From positions 4,678,492-4,742,491 of the forward strand of contig JABTTV010000001.1 in the NCBI GenBank assembly GCA_015075725.1: 64,000 nt of DNA, given 5' to 3'. Numbering within the stretch: the first letter of the stretch is position 1; the number at the start of each line of letters is the position of its first letter. Position numbers and translations under genes: made by a program. The stretch comes from Anaerolineales bacterium. Lineage in GTDB: Bacteria > Chloroflexota > Anaerolineae > Anaerolineales > Villigracilaceae. Under the pieces are notes generated by a model, which ran no database searches, had not been told where the DNA came from, and was given only the letters and a program-made list of their open reading frames with translations. Below are positions 19,222 to 27,877 of the stretch, one piece after another.

Positions 19222-19743
19222 ATGGCTCAACCCAAGAAATACCTCCTCACGCCTGCCGGAGGCGGAGCGCCTGTTTGGTACACGGAGTACACCCTGCCTC
19301 CCAATGCGCGGAACAAAGGGCTGAAGGACATCGCCCGGGAACAATTAGGCGACGAGAAACTCTTCGTCAACATCCTGAGAAAAATCGGACCGGAAAATAA
19401 CCAGGGAATCAAATGGTACGATGAGATCATCCCCAAGGACCGCATTGACCCCAACTGGACCTTCCTCCTTCCCCCGGCGGCATCCGGAGCAGATTTGGGG
19501 AAATTCAAGATCAAACAGCGAATGGCCGTCCGCACATCTCCGAGGATCGAGGCGGGGAATGTCTTCTTTGAAGGTCCCGTCGAAACGGAATATACCTACA
19601 AGAAAAGTTCAAAATTCACAGATGCCAACGGGCTGGTCTGGGTGGACGTCACCCAATCGAATATTCCGCGCAAGGTCAGCGGTGCGACCTATTGGATGTG
19701 TGTCCGTGAAGGAAATATCGCCCGCACAGACCCGGTGGTTTAG
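19222..19743 (+). CDS. Hypothetical protein, unknown family
   Basis: 173 residues, no signal peptide or membrane segment. AAAAGGAG precedes the ATG at 19222. The sequence MAQPKKYLLTPAGGG leads into a segment that may be a divergent LysM-like module (LKDIAREQLGDEKLFVNIL, ...DWTF-like end). A beta-rich SH3-like stretch of about 60 residues (MAVRTSPRIEAGNVFFEG, VWVDVTQ) follows. I do not recognise a named family. Its promoter resembles that of the LysM gene at 27878, which suggests shared control. Confidence 0.7.
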   Translation: MAQPKKYLLTPAGGGAPVWYTEYTLPPNARNKGLKDIAREQLGDEKLFVNILRKIGPENNQGIKWYDEIIPKDRIDPNWTFLLPPAASGADLGKFKIKQRMAVRTSPRIEAGNVFFEGPVETEYTYKKSSKFTDANGLVWVDVTQSNIPRKVSGATYWMCVREGNIARTDPVV

Positions 19744-19784
19744 AACGCAAGATAGTCACTACGGTCGTCCGCCACGCCGCCGAT

Positions 19785-19833
19785 AAAAAATCATCCCGCA
19801 GCTTCGGTCATCCCCGACACGGGATGATTTTTT
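19785..19833 (+). terminator. Terminator
   Basis: AAAAATCATCCCG and CGGGATGATTTTTT flank a loop of about 20 bases, downstream of the gene ending at 19743. Confidence 0.75.
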
Positions 19834-19916
19834 CCCAGGACATTTCAGGGATATAATTTTCATTGTCCCGGTTTGCTGTTGGGGACAACGCCTCTCTCAA
19901 AGGAAAGGAAGTCGAA

Positions 19917-21809
19917 ATGAAAAATTCTTACCGCCTGTTTCTTCTATTTACCTGCCTGAGTCTGGTTTTGTCCTCCTGCACTATTGGTGGCGGCGCGACC
20001 GAAGTTCCGGCTGAGAGTCAAATCCAGATTCTGCAGGCAACAGCCACCCTGTCGCTTACAGATAAAGTGGCGATCGAACTTTCCGCCCAGGTGGACACGA
20101 CAACCCAATACAATACTGTCGGGCAGATCGTTAAATTCAAATACATTGTGAGAATGGCAAAAAATGACAGCGCGGACATTCAACCCAACATCGCATTTAC
20201 CGGAGCCACTCCCGTCTGCCCCGCAATAAATTCGATCGGCAACCTGAATGACCGGTTCGATGCCGGGGAAAGCATGGACTGCACGTTCGATTATCCGCTG
20301 ACGCAGGCGGATCTCGATAAGGCATCGGTCTCGAACGTGGTGACCGTCAATATTTACACCGTCAACTCGAACACGGTGACAACAACGGTCCCCACCGTCC
20401 CCTCAAAACTTCTCACGCTGACTAAGATTGCAGACCCGGCAAGTTATTATCAAACCGGTCAAACCATCAAATTCAATTACACCATCAAGAACAGCGGTTC
20501 GAACCAGTTGAGTCCCGGTCCATTCACTATCACGGATTCAGGGATCAACAACAATACGCCGTTCACATGCGGTGATGCGAATGCCATTCTCGCCCCCGGC
20601 GCGACCCTGACCTGTTCAGCGACATATACTGTCACCTCCGCCGACATGAATGCCGCATCGGTCGCAACCGTGGCAACGGCTGCGGGAGGCGGAGCAAATC
20701 CTTCAGCGCAGGTTTCCGTGACGATAAACAAGACTTCGCCGCCTGCGCTCACCACAGGTTCGACCATCCAGCATAAGGTAAGCAAAGGCGAATGGTTGTG
20801 GCAGATCGCCCGGTGTTATGGAGCCGATCCCGCAAAGACGGTCGCAGCGAACCCGCAGATTCCGAATCCCGCAAAGATCAAGGAAGGCATGATCGTCACA
20901 GTCCCCAATATTGGGAGCAATGGAAAAATAAATACGCCGCCATGTGCCGGTTTGCATCTCGTCCAATCCGGAGACACTTGGAACTCCATCGCCACGAAAT
21001 ACAACGTAGACCTGGGTCTTCTCCAGATTGCCAATGGAAATCTTTTGACCCCAGGGAAGGAAATCAAGATTCCGTTCTACACATTCGGGCTGAATCTTCC
21101 CACACCTGGAGCTTCTCCCATCATCACCCCCGGTGCGACCACCCCCGCCCCATCCAGCAGTTTGACATTGACGGTGACAGCCTCCCCCAATACGTACAAC
21201 CAGGCGGGCCAGGCAATCACATTTACATATACCATCAAAAACAGCGGCACGACCACGCTGGGTCCCGATCAATTCAGGGTAACGGACGGGCTCGTAAGCG
21301 CCGGCGCTTTTGATTGCGGTCAAAGGACCACTCTTTCTCCCGGGGCAACCACGTTTTGCACTGCCACATATACCATTACACAGGATGTGGTCGATAACGC
21401 CTCAGCCGTGACGAGTAATGCCTCGGCCTCAGGAGGCGGCATTACCTCTCCTGCAGTCGTTACAACGATTACGAAAGCCGTATCATTGTTGACCCTGACG
21501 GTATCTGCCAACCCAACAACATATAACCAAGCCGGGCAGACAATAACCTTCACCTATACCATCAAGAACAGCGGAACGACAGCGCTGGGTCCCGATCAAT
21601 TCAAGGTCACGGACGGTCTTGTCAGCACGACTCCCATCAACTGTGGGAACGCGGGCACCACCCTGGCGCCGGGTACAACCACGTTCTGCAATGCCAACCT
21701 CACGATTACACAGGACATGCTCGCTGCGAACGCGATCACAAGCAATGCAACCGCATCAGGCGCCGGCGTGACGTCCCCGGCTGTAGTCACGACCATTACG
21801 AAACAATGA
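19917..21809 (+). CDS. Lipoprotein with LysM modules and CARDB/DUF11-like repeats
   Basis: 630 residues. The start ATG 19917 is chosen because GAAAGGAAG lies just upstream and a lipoprotein signal ending in LVLSSC follows immediately. Extracytoplasmic repeats of the type LTKIADPASYYQTGQTIKF...NYTIKNSG occur four or so times (DUF11/DUF7507-like beta modules). Between them are two LysM modules: HKVSKGEWLWQIARCYGADP and HLVQSGDTWNSIATKYNVD. LysM modules bind glycans such as peptidoglycan, so this is probably an envelope-anchored structural protein. The next gene starts 14 bases downstream, so the two may be co-transcribed. Confidence 0.85.
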   Translation: MKNSYRLFLLFTCLSLVLSSCTIGGGATEVPAESQIQILQATATLSLTDKVAIELSAQVDTTTQYNTVGQIVKFKYIVRMAKNDSADIQPNIAFTGATPVCPAINSIGNLNDRFDAGESMDCTFDYPLTQADLDKASVSNVVTVNIYTVNSNTVTTTVPTVPSKLLTLTKIADPASYYQTGQTIKFNYTIKNSGSNQLSPGPFTITDSGINNNTPFTCGDANAILAPGATLTCSATYTVTSADMNAASVATVATAAGGGANPSAQVSVTINKTSPPALTTGSTIQHKVSKGEWLWQIARCYGADPAKTVAANPQIPNPAKIKEGMIVTVPNIGSNGKINTPPCAGLHLVQSGDTWNSIATKYNVDLGLLQIANGNLLTPGKEIKIPFYTFGLNLPTPGASPIITPGATTPAPSSSLTLTVTASPNTYNQAGQAITFTYTIKNSGTTTLGPDQFRVTDGLVSAGAFDCGQRTTLSPGATTFCTATYTITQDVVDNASAVTSNASASGGGITSPAVVTTITKAVSLLTLTVSANPTTYNQAGQTITFTYTIKNSGTTALGPDQFKVTDGLVSTTPINCGNAGTTLAPGTTTFCNANLTITQDMLAANAITSNATASGAGVTSPAVVTTITKQ

Positions 21810-21823
21810 GAAGGAGTTCTCTC

Positions 21824-23629
21824 ATGCCCGTACCGCTTCCTCGTGCAAGGGTAAAAAAGAGCCAAACATGGAATGCCGAAAGCGTCTTTGCCTCCCCTGA
21901 GGCGTTCGACGCAGAAGTGAAAAGCCTGCTTGAAAGTCTTCCCGATGCCAGGAAATTTCAGGGTCATCTCGGCAACAGCATTGACACATTCCTCGAAGCG
22001 ATGAAGACAATGGATGTACTCGACCAACGCTCATCGAGAGTCCGCGTGTATGCCAACTTGTCCAACGCAGTGGATGCGAACGATGAGCTCGGCGCGGCGA
22101 TGAACGGCAAAGCCATGTCCGCACTTGCGCAGGTGGGAGCTGCTGTCTCTTTCCTGGAACCGGAACTGCTCGCCATCGGTGAAGCCAAACTACGCGGATG
22201 GGTGGACAGCGACCCTCGCATGAGGCTATATGACTTTTTCTTCACCGACCTGTTCCGCAAACAGGCGCACGTCCGCAGCGCTGAAGTGGAGGAACTCATG
22301 GGCATGCTTCGCGACCCGTTCGGGGCGATCCGTTCGACAGCGGGCGCAATAGCCAATGCCGATTTCAAATTCAAACCTGCCAAAGACAGCAAAGGCAACA
22401 AACTCGAGCTGACCCAAAGCACAAAAAATGCACTCATGCATGCATCCGACCGCAAGGCAAGGCAAACCGCATGGGAAAATTACAACGACAAATATCTGGA
22501 ATTCAAAAACACACTGGCAGGCAACCTCGCCGCTTCGATCAAATCCAATGTCTTCAACATGAAGGCGCGCGATTTCAAATCCTCGCTCGAAGCGACTCTT
22601 TTCAACGGCAATGTGCCCGTGGAGATGTTCCACAATCTGCTCAACATCTTCCAGAAGAACCTGCCCATGTGGCACAAATATTGGCGCATCCGCCGCAAGG
22701 CACTGGGCGTGAAGGTTCTGCATCCCTACGATATTTGGGCGCCGCTCACCACCAAGAAACACAAAGTCCCCTTTGAAACCGCCGTGGATTGGATCTGCGA
22801 AGGTCTCGCACCCATGGGCGATGAATATGTGAACGTGATGCGCAAAGGCTGCCTTGAAAACCGCTGGGTGGATCGAGCTCCCAATGCCGGAAAACGAGAA
22901 GGCGCCTTCTCGACACGCGTCCCCAGCGACACGCATCCCTTCATTATGATGAGCTACACCGACGACATCGGCTCGATGAGCACGCTCTCACATGAACTCG
23001 GTCACTCCATGCATGCCTGGTACGCCAGCCGCGCCCAGCCAATGATGTACTATCTTTATCCCTCCATCGTTGCAGAAACCGCATCGAATTTCAACCAGGC
23101 AATGACCCGCGCTCATTTGCTCAAAACGAAAAGGGATAAATACTTCCAGATCGCGTTGCTTGAGGAAGCGATGAGCAACTTCCATCGTTACTTCTTCATC
23201 ATGCCGACGCTCGCCCGCTTCGAACTTGCGACTCACGAACGCGCCGAAAAGGGACAGCCTCTCACCGCCGACTACATGAACAACCTGATGGCGGACATTT
23301 TCAGCGAAGGATACGGCGGCGAAATGAACGTGGACCGAGACCGGGTCGGCATTACCTGGGGAACCTTCACCACGCATCTCTACATCGACTATTACTCGTT
23401 CCAGTACGCGATCGGAATCTCCGCCGCAAACGCCATCGCCAAACGCGTGCTGGATGGTGTCCCCGGCGCCGCGCAGGATCACATCAACTTCCTCAAGACG
23501 GGTTCGTCCATGTCGCCCATGGATGTGTACAAGACTGCCGGGATCGACATGACCTCCTCCCAACCCATCGAAGAGGCGTTCACAGTCCTCGAAGAATACA
23601 TTGACCGTTTGGGTGAATTGACAAGTTAA
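21824..23629 (+). CDS. pepF: M3-family oligoendopeptidase (PepF-like)
   Basis: 601-residue zinc metallopeptidase that hydrolyses short peptides in the cytoplasm. The active site LSHELGHSMHAWY is near residue 388 and the third ligand region AETASNFNQA follows. N-terminal helical M3 domain as in PepF. ATG 21824 is chosen over 21806 because AAGGAG is 8 bases upstream; 21806 overlaps the stop codon of the previous gene. Confidence 0.93.
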   Translation: MPVPLPRARVKKSQTWNAESVFASPEAFDAEVKSLLESLPDARKFQGHLGNSIDTFLEAMKTMDVLDQRSSRVRVYANLSNAVDANDELGAAMNGKAMSALAQVGAAVSFLEPELLAIGEAKLRGWVDSDPRMRLYDFFFTDLFRKQAHVRSAEVEELMGMLRDPFGAIRSTAGAIANADFKFKPAKDSKGNKLELTQSTKNALMHASDRKARQTAWENYNDKYLEFKNTLAGNLAASIKSNVFNMKARDFKSSLEATLFNGNVPVEMFHNLLNIFQKNLPMWHKYWRIRRKALGVKVLHPYDIWAPLTTKKHKVPFETAVDWICEGLAPMGDEYVNVMRKGCLENRWVDRAPNAGKREGAFSTRVPSDTHPFIMMSYTDDIGSMSTLSHELGHSMHAWYASRAQPMMYYLYPSIVAETASNFNQAMTRAHLLKTKRDKYFQIALLEEAMSNFHRYFFIMPTLARFELATHERAEKGQPLTADYMNNLMADIFSEGYGGEMNVDRDRVGITWGTFTTHLYIDYYSFQYAIGISAANAIAKRVLDGVPGAAQDHINFLKTGSSMSPMDVYKTAGIDMTSSQPIEEAFTVLEEYIDRLGELTS

Positions 23630-23681
23630 CAACCAGGCTCCAAAATCTTCTAGGTCTGAAAGACTTCGAAGAATTTTCATC

Positions 23682-23709
23682 TTGACAAATAGACAAACTT
23701 CTATATAAT
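23682..23709 (+). promoter_or_regulatory. arsR promoter with embedded operator
   Basis: TTGACA (23682-23687), 16 bases, TATAAT (23704-23709). The dyad ATAGACAAACTTCTAT (23689-23704) fills the spacer, so bound repressor would block RNA polymerase. Two near-identical dyads occur at 24077 and 24255. Confidence 0.85.
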
Positions 23710-23715
23710 AACCGT

Positions 23716-24027
23716 ATGAAAGTCGACCCGGTCCTCTTCGCCAAAGCCATCGCAGACGAAACCCGTCAAAGAATCATGAGCGAGTGTTGCTGTTGTGAAC
23801 TCTCGGTCAGTGGCATCGTCGAAAAGATCGGCTATTCCCAGCCGACCATCTCGCATCACCTCGCCATCCTGCGCGATGCAGGCTTGGTTAATGTGCGCGA
23901 AGAAGGCAAGCAAACGTTCTACACCCTCAACCAGGAGCGCATCGCATTCTGCTGCGGGCAGATCATGGTCAAGTTCGCGCCAGAATCGGTTGCCACTGAA
24001 AACCTGTTGAAAACCATCAAGGCATAA
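23716..24027 (+). CDS. arsR: ArsR-family metalloid-responsive repressor
   Basis: 103-residue winged-helix protein. The segment ECCCCELSVSGIVEKIG places a run of cysteines at the ELCVCDL-type metal site of ArsR/SmtB proteins. The recognition helix is SQPTISHHLAILRDAGLV. A second Cys pair (FCCGQ) is near the C-terminus. Such repressors leave DNA when As(III) or Sb(III) binds the thiolates. The start lies 6 bases after the -10 box, so the transcript is nearly leaderless. It probably represses itself, the Cys-rich peptide and arsM through the three shared operators. Confidence 0.92.
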   Translation: MKVDPVLFAKAIADETRQRIMSECCCCELSVSGIVEKIGYSQPTISHHLAILRDAGLVNVREEGKQTFYTLNQERIAFCCGQIMVKFAPESVATENLLKTIKA

Positions 24028-24076
24028 CCGGGATACGTCCACGGCCGGGACGATCCCGTTTTTTGCGGCAAAAATG

Positions 24077-24092
24077 ATAGATAAACTTCTAT
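24077..24092 (+). promoter_or_regulatory. ArsR operator 2
   Basis: ATAGATAAACTTCTAT differs from operator 1 by one base. It lies 17 bases before the start of the Cys-rich peptide and 8 bases before its GAAAGGAG ribosome binding site. Confidence 0.75.
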
Positions 24093-24109
24093 ATGAAAGG
24101 AGAAACCCC

Positions 24110-24184
24110 ATGAACGAATTACCGGTCGTCCAGTGTTGTGATGGTGAATGTGAAGGCGGCAGCTGCGGTTGCGGCTGTTGCTAA
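24110..24184 (+). CDS. 24-residue cysteine-rich peptide
   Basis: A small frame MNELPVVQCCDGECEGG continuing SCGCGCC, with 7 cysteines in 24 residues arranged CC, C, C, C, CC. GAAAGGAG sits 7 bases before the ATG. It lies between arsR and arsM, directly behind an ArsR operator. The CC, CxC and CxCC spacing resembles soft-metal thiolate peptides, so metalloid or metal binding is a reasonable inference. I recognise no named family. It is too short for standard gene callers. Confidence 0.7.
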   Translation: MNELPVVQCCDGECEGGSCGCGCC

Positions 24185-24194
24185 TCTAGGTAAC

Positions 24195-24219
24195 TCTGCT
24201 TGCCTCCCGGCAGGCAGAG
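24195..24219 (+). terminator. Hairpin between Cys-rich peptide and arsM promoter
   Basis: CTCTGC(TT)GCCT and AGGCAGAG form an imperfect stem around CCCGGC. It has no clear U-run, so it may be a weak terminator or mRNA-stabilising structure. Confidence 0.4.
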
Positions 24220-24227
24220 AGAACTTG

Positions 24228-24270
24228 TTGACGAAAAAATTTTTACTGGTATTCATAGACAACTTTCTAT
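24228..24270 (+). promoter_or_regulatory. arsM promoter and ArsR operator 3
   Basis: TTGACG (24228-24233), 16 bases, TATTCA (24250-24255). The dyad ATAGACAACTTTCTAT (24255-24270) begins at the end of the -10 box, a position suited to repression. The form ATAGA-N6-TCTAT is shared by all three operators. Confidence 0.75.
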
Positions 24271-24285
24271 CAAAAAGGAGAAACA

Positions 24286-25080
24286 ATGACAGAATCACCC
24301 ACCCCCATCCATGCTACTGTCCGCGAACATTATGCCGAGCGGATTAAGAGCAGCGCCTCGTGCTGCGGCGACAGTTGCTGCTCCACCGACAGCAGACTCT
24401 ACCCTGTGGATTTGCTTGCCACGATCCCAGCCGATGTATCAAACACCAGCTACGGCTGCGGCGACCCGATCACATTGGCTGCCCTCCAACCCGGCGAAAT
24501 CGTCCTTGACCTTGGCTCCGGCGCAGGACTCGATTGCCTATTGGCTGCCCAGAAAGTTGGCGAGACAGGACGCGTGATCGGCGTAGACATGACTCCCGAG
24601 ATGATCGATCGTGCCCGGGCAAATGCGAAGCGCGTCAACGCAACGAACGTTGAATTCCGCCAGGGGTATCTCGAGAATCTGCCCGTCGAAACTGGCATGG
24701 TTGACGTCATCATTTCGAACTGCGTCATAAACCTCTCGCCAGACAAGGAAAAGGTCTTCACCGAAGCATTCCGTGTGCTCAAACCCGGCGGCAAACTCGC
24801 CGTCTCAGATATCGTCACCGATGGCGAACTGCCCGAACTCGTCAGAAATAGCTTGAGCGCCTGGGCAGGCTGTGTGGCTGGCGCAGTCGAAGCCAAAGAA
24901 TATATCGCCATGATGGAAGCGGTCGGCTTCACAGATATATCGATCAAGCCCGTCTTCTTCGATAAGGAAACCGTGGATGGAGCTTTGGATGAAATGAAAC
25001 TGGATGTCACTGAATATCCACGAGATGCTATTTACAAAGCGGTGTACAGCGCCAAGATCACGGCATATAAACCTGCTTAA
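24286..25080 (+). CDS. arsM: Arsenite methyltransferase
   Basis: 264-residue SAM-dependent methyltransferase that converts As(III) to methylated arsenicals. SAM motif VLDLGSGAGLDCLLAA, then GVDMTPEMIDRAR. Conserved thiols are visible in SYGCGDP, ISNCVINLS and WAGCVAGA, matching the As(III)-binding cysteines of ArsM enzymes. An additional N-terminal cluster SCCGDSCCS is present. AAAAAGGAG precedes the ATG. No arsenite efflux pump or arsenate reductase is adjacent, so detoxification here seems to rely on methylation. Confidence 0.95.
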   Translation: MTESPTPIHATVREHYAERIKSSASCCGDSCCSTDSRLYPVDLLATIPADVSNTSYGCGDPITLAALQPGEIVLDLGSGAGLDCLLAAQKVGETGRVIGVDMTPEMIDRARANAKRVNATNVEFRQGYLENLPVETGMVDVIISNCVINLSPDKEKVFTEAFRVLKPGGKLAVSDIVTDGELPELVRNSLSAWAGCVAGAVEAKEYIAMMEAVGFTDISIKPVFFDKETVDGALDEMKLDVTEYPRDAIYKAVYSAKITAYKPA

Positions 25081-25089
25081 TTTCCACCG

Positions 25090-25122
25090 AAAAAACGGGC
25101 AGACTTGGTCTGCCCGTTTTTT
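25090..25122 (+). terminator. Terminator after arsM
   Basis: AAAAAACGGGCAGAC, TTG loop, GTCTGCCCGTTTTTT: a strong rho-independent terminator. Confidence 0.93.
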
Positions 25123-25146
25123 CGTTTAATCATGATTTCCCTCATC

Positions 25147-25194
25147 TTGACAGTGCAAAGTTTCGGAGGTAAAAACAAACCGACCAGTCGGTTT
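25147..25194 (+). promoter_or_regulatory. TetR-type operator and promoter region
   Basis: TTGACA at 25147-25152. The perfect 18-base palindrome AAACCGACCAGTCGGTTT (25177-25194) lies 40 bases before the TetR gene. It matches the CCGACN-type dyads used by many TetR regulators, so autoregulation is likely. Confidence 0.75.
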
Positions 25195-25233
25195 TATTCC
25201 GTTAAAGGACCGGCGAGGTTTTGAAAGATATAA

Positions 25234-25818
25234 ATGCAACAGCGAAGCGAAGAAACCCGTTCAAAGATCATGGCATCCGCGATCAATCTGTTTTCCAGCC
25301 GCGGGTACAATGCCGCCAGCGTGGACGACATTTGTGCCGATGCAGGCATCAGCAAAGGCGCGTTCTATCATCATTTCAAGACCAAACAAGAGCTCTTCCT
25401 CGCATTGCTCGACGGCTGGTTGAAAACCATCGATAACGCCATCGAAGCCTCAAAGGATAAGACCGTCCCTGAGACGTTCATGCAGATCACAGAGGCTTTC
25501 CCCTATATTTTCGCAACTGCAAACGAAGGCTTGCCCATGTTCCTCGAATTTTGGCTGCAAGCCAGCCGAGATGAAAAGATCTGGCAGGCAAGCGTCAAGC
25601 CCTATCGGCGCTATCACAAATACTTCACCGATCTGATCAAAAAAGGTGTGGATGAAGGTTCGTTCGTCGAAGTAAATCCTGAGTTGACCTCGCGCATGAT
25701 CATCTCTACCGCCATGGGCTTGTTGCTGCAAAGCCTGATGGATCCCAAAGGCGCGAAATGGGAAAAGGTCGCGCGTGACAGCACGACCATGTTGGTTGAA
25801 GGTATGTTGAAGAAATAG
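25234..25818 (+). CDS. TetR/AcrR-family transcriptional regulator
   Basis: 194 residues. N-terminal helix-turn-helix: YNAASVDDICADAGISKG then AFYHHFKTKQELF, the family signature. The C-terminal ligand domain is helical and its inducer is unknown. It is followed 9 bases later by an SDR gene on the same strand, so the two probably form a repressor-enzyme operon controlled from the palindrome at 25177. Confidence 0.92.
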   Translation: MQQRSEETRSKIMASAINLFSSRGYNAASVDDICADAGISKGAFYHHFKTKQELFLALLDGWLKTIDNAIEASKDKTVPETFMQITEAFPYIFATANEGLPMFLEFWLQASRDEKIWQASVKPYRRYHKYFTDLIKKGVDEGSFVEVNPELTSRMIISTAMGLLLQSLMDPKGAKWEKVARDSTTMLVEGMLKK

Positions 25819-25827
25819 GAAAGTTAT

Positions 25828-26796
25828 ATGTGGTTAGTCACTGGCGCAACGGGACACGTAGGAAACGTCCTCGTTAGAAAACTTTTGGAGCGTGGGGAAA
25901 AGGTCCGGGCGTTGATCCTGCCGGGCGAATGCCGCGAACCCATTTCGGGATTAAGAGTCGAGGCGGTGGAAGGCGATGTCATGAACGCCGATGCAGTCTT
26001 CGAATCCATGCGGGGCGTGAAAGGCGTCTTCCATCTTGCGGGTGTGATCTCGATCATGCCGGGACCCAATCCGCATGTGAGAAAAGTCAACGTGGAAGGG
26101 ACGAAGAATGTGATCCGCGCGGCGATTGAACATGGAAAGAAGTTGATCTACACCTCGTCCATTCATGCGATCCAACGCGTGGAAGAAGGCGTGATCGACG
26201 AAAGTGTGCCGTATGACATGAACAATCCGTATGGCGCATATGACCGCTCGAAAGCAGAAGCAACTCTCGAGGTATTGAACGCGGCTCAAACCGGACTGGA
26301 TGCCGTAGTGACTTGCCCAACCGGCGTGATCGGTCCGTATGATTTTCGCGGATCGATGATGGGGGCGGTCATCCACGATGCGGCGACGGCAAGACCTACC
26401 CTTTACGTGGACGGCGCTTATGATTTTGTGGATGTGCGCGATGTGGCAGAGGGTTTGATCTCTGCCGCCGAGAATGGCAAGCGCGGCGAAAGTTATATTT
26501 TATCGGGGCAAAAAATTTCTGTGCGGTATTTGCTCGAGACCGTGCGGGAAATCACCGGTAGAAATTTCTTCCAAATGAAAATTCCATTCGACCTTGCTAA
26601 ATTTGCGGCGATCTTCACGCCGATGTATTACCAACTTGCGCATGAGACGCCGCGCTTTACGCCGTATTCGCTGGAGGTTTTGAAGAGCAATTCGAACATC
26701 AGCCATGCAAAGGCAACAAGAGAGTTAGGCTATCACCCGCGCTCACTGCACGAATCGATTCGAGATGCGGTGAAGTGGTTTTTGGATAAAAGATAG
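25828..26796 (+). CDS. NAD-dependent epimerase/dehydratase (extended SDR)
   Basis: 322 residues. Start ATG with a weak GGAAAG site 6 bases upstream. Rossmann motif VTGATGHVGN; the catalytic triad region is TSSIHAI then YDRSK (YxxxK, in a segment reading NPYGAYDRSKAE). C-terminal substrate region as in dihydroflavonol-reductase-like SDRs. The substrate is unknown; a sugar-nucleotide, steroid or aldehyde reductase role cannot be separated by sequence. Co-transcribed with the TetR gene. Confidence 0.88.
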   Translation: MWLVTGATGHVGNVLVRKLLERGEKVRALILPGECREPISGLRVEAVEGDVMNADAVFESMRGVKGVFHLAGVISIMPGPNPHVRKVNVEGTKNVIRAAIEHGKKLIYTSSIHAIQRVEEGVIDESVPYDMNNPYGAYDRSKAEATLEVLNAAQTGLDAVVTCPTGVIGPYDFRGSMMGAVIHDAATARPTLYVDGAYDFVDVRDVAEGLISAAENGKRGESYILSGQKISVRYLLETVREITGRNFFQMKIPFDLAKFAAIFTPMYYQLAHETPRFTPYSLEVLKSNSNISHAKATRELGYHPRSLHESIRDAVKWFLDKR

Positions 26797-26865
26797 TTAA
26801 AAAGCAACCAGCGATCAAACAAAGAAAGAAAACCCGATAAGAACACAAAATCGAAAGAGGAAAAC

Positions 26866-27726
26866 ATGAAAATCGTAACAGACTGCGCGGCGGATATGTC
26901 GAATGAGGAGTTGGAGCAGCTTGGCGTTGTGCAAGCCCCCCTGTTCATCCAATTTCCGGAAGGCGAAATGAATTCGGCGGATATTTCTGCCGATGATTTC
27001 TACAACCGATTGGAGGCGATGCGTCCGCAGATCCCGACGACGGCGCAGCCTTCGAGCGGCATCTTTGCGGAGTTGTATCGCAAACTGGCGCAAAAGGATA
27101 GGAACATCTTTTCCATTCATATTTCATCCGGGTTGAGCGGCACGATCAACTCGGCGCGTGATGGCGGCGAGCAGGTGAAGGGCGAAGCGAACGTCAGCTT
27201 TTGGGACACGCTGACCCTCTCTGGCGGCGAACGTTTTCAAGTGTTGGCGGCAGCATTGGCTGATAGAGCGGGATGGGCAATGGATAAGATCCATGAGCGG
27301 CTGACAAGAATCCGCGAGAAGACCGAGGTTATTTACACACTGGATACGCTCGAATATCTTGCCCGCGGCGGTCGCATTGGTCGCGTGCAAGCCATGGCTG
27401 GCGCCTTGCTCAACCTCAAACCTGTTATCCGCGTGGACACAGACGGCAAGTACAGCACCGTTGCCAAGGGGCGCTCCATCGCCAAATCGATATCCATCAT
27501 TGCAGATCACCTGGTGGAGAAATACGGAAATACCCCACTCTGGGTCACCATCCTGCACGGACGTTTTGCCGAGAAAGCTGATCACATCGCCGAAGAATTC
27601 AAGCAAAAACTGAACATTGCCAAACTCGAGGTTCAGCGCATCTCGCCCGTCCTGGGTGTGCATACAGGTCCCGGCATCGTGGGAGCCGCTGCCGTACCGA
27701 TGGAATTGATGGGAGATTTCGTCTAA
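26866..27726 (+). CDS. DegV family fatty-acid-binding protein
   Basis: 286 residues, EDD fold. KIVTDCAADMSNEELEQLG at the N-terminus, THIS-type HISSGLSGTINSAR motif, and LEYLARGGRIGRV near residue 165, all characteristic of DegV/FakB proteins that present fatty acids to the FakA kinase. GAGGAAAAC precedes the ATG. No fakA is visible in the window. Confidence 0.92.
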   Translation: MKIVTDCAADMSNEELEQLGVVQAPLFIQFPEGEMNSADISADDFYNRLEAMRPQIPTTAQPSSGIFAELYRKLAQKDRNIFSIHISSGLSGTINSARDGGEQVKGEANVSFWDTLTLSGGERFQVLAAALADRAGWAMDKIHERLTRIREKTEVIYTLDTLEYLARGGRIGRVQAMAGALLNLKPVIRVDTDGKYSTVAKGRSIAKSISIIADHLVEKYGNTPLWVTILHGRFAEKADHIAEEFKQKLNIAKLEVQRISPVLGVHTGPGIVGAAAVPMELMGDFV

Positions 27727-27797
27727 ACCGGTCGACAAGCCAAGAGTTCCTATGATTTGGCGCTCATATTCGTCTTGTGTCAATGCAGCATGCGCTA

Positions 27798-27825
27798 TTG
27801 ACAAAGACTCCTTTTTGAGTATTCT
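27798..27825 (+). promoter_or_regulatory. Promoter of the LysM gene, TTGACA-16-TATTCT
   Basis: TTGACA (27798-27803) and TATTCT (27820-27825), 16-base spacer. TGAGTATTCTAG is shared with the promoter at 19130. Confidence 0.65.
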
Positions 27826-27877
27826 AGGTATACAGAATCGTTTATTGATGCACGGAATCTAGAGGAGTGAGGTTGAA

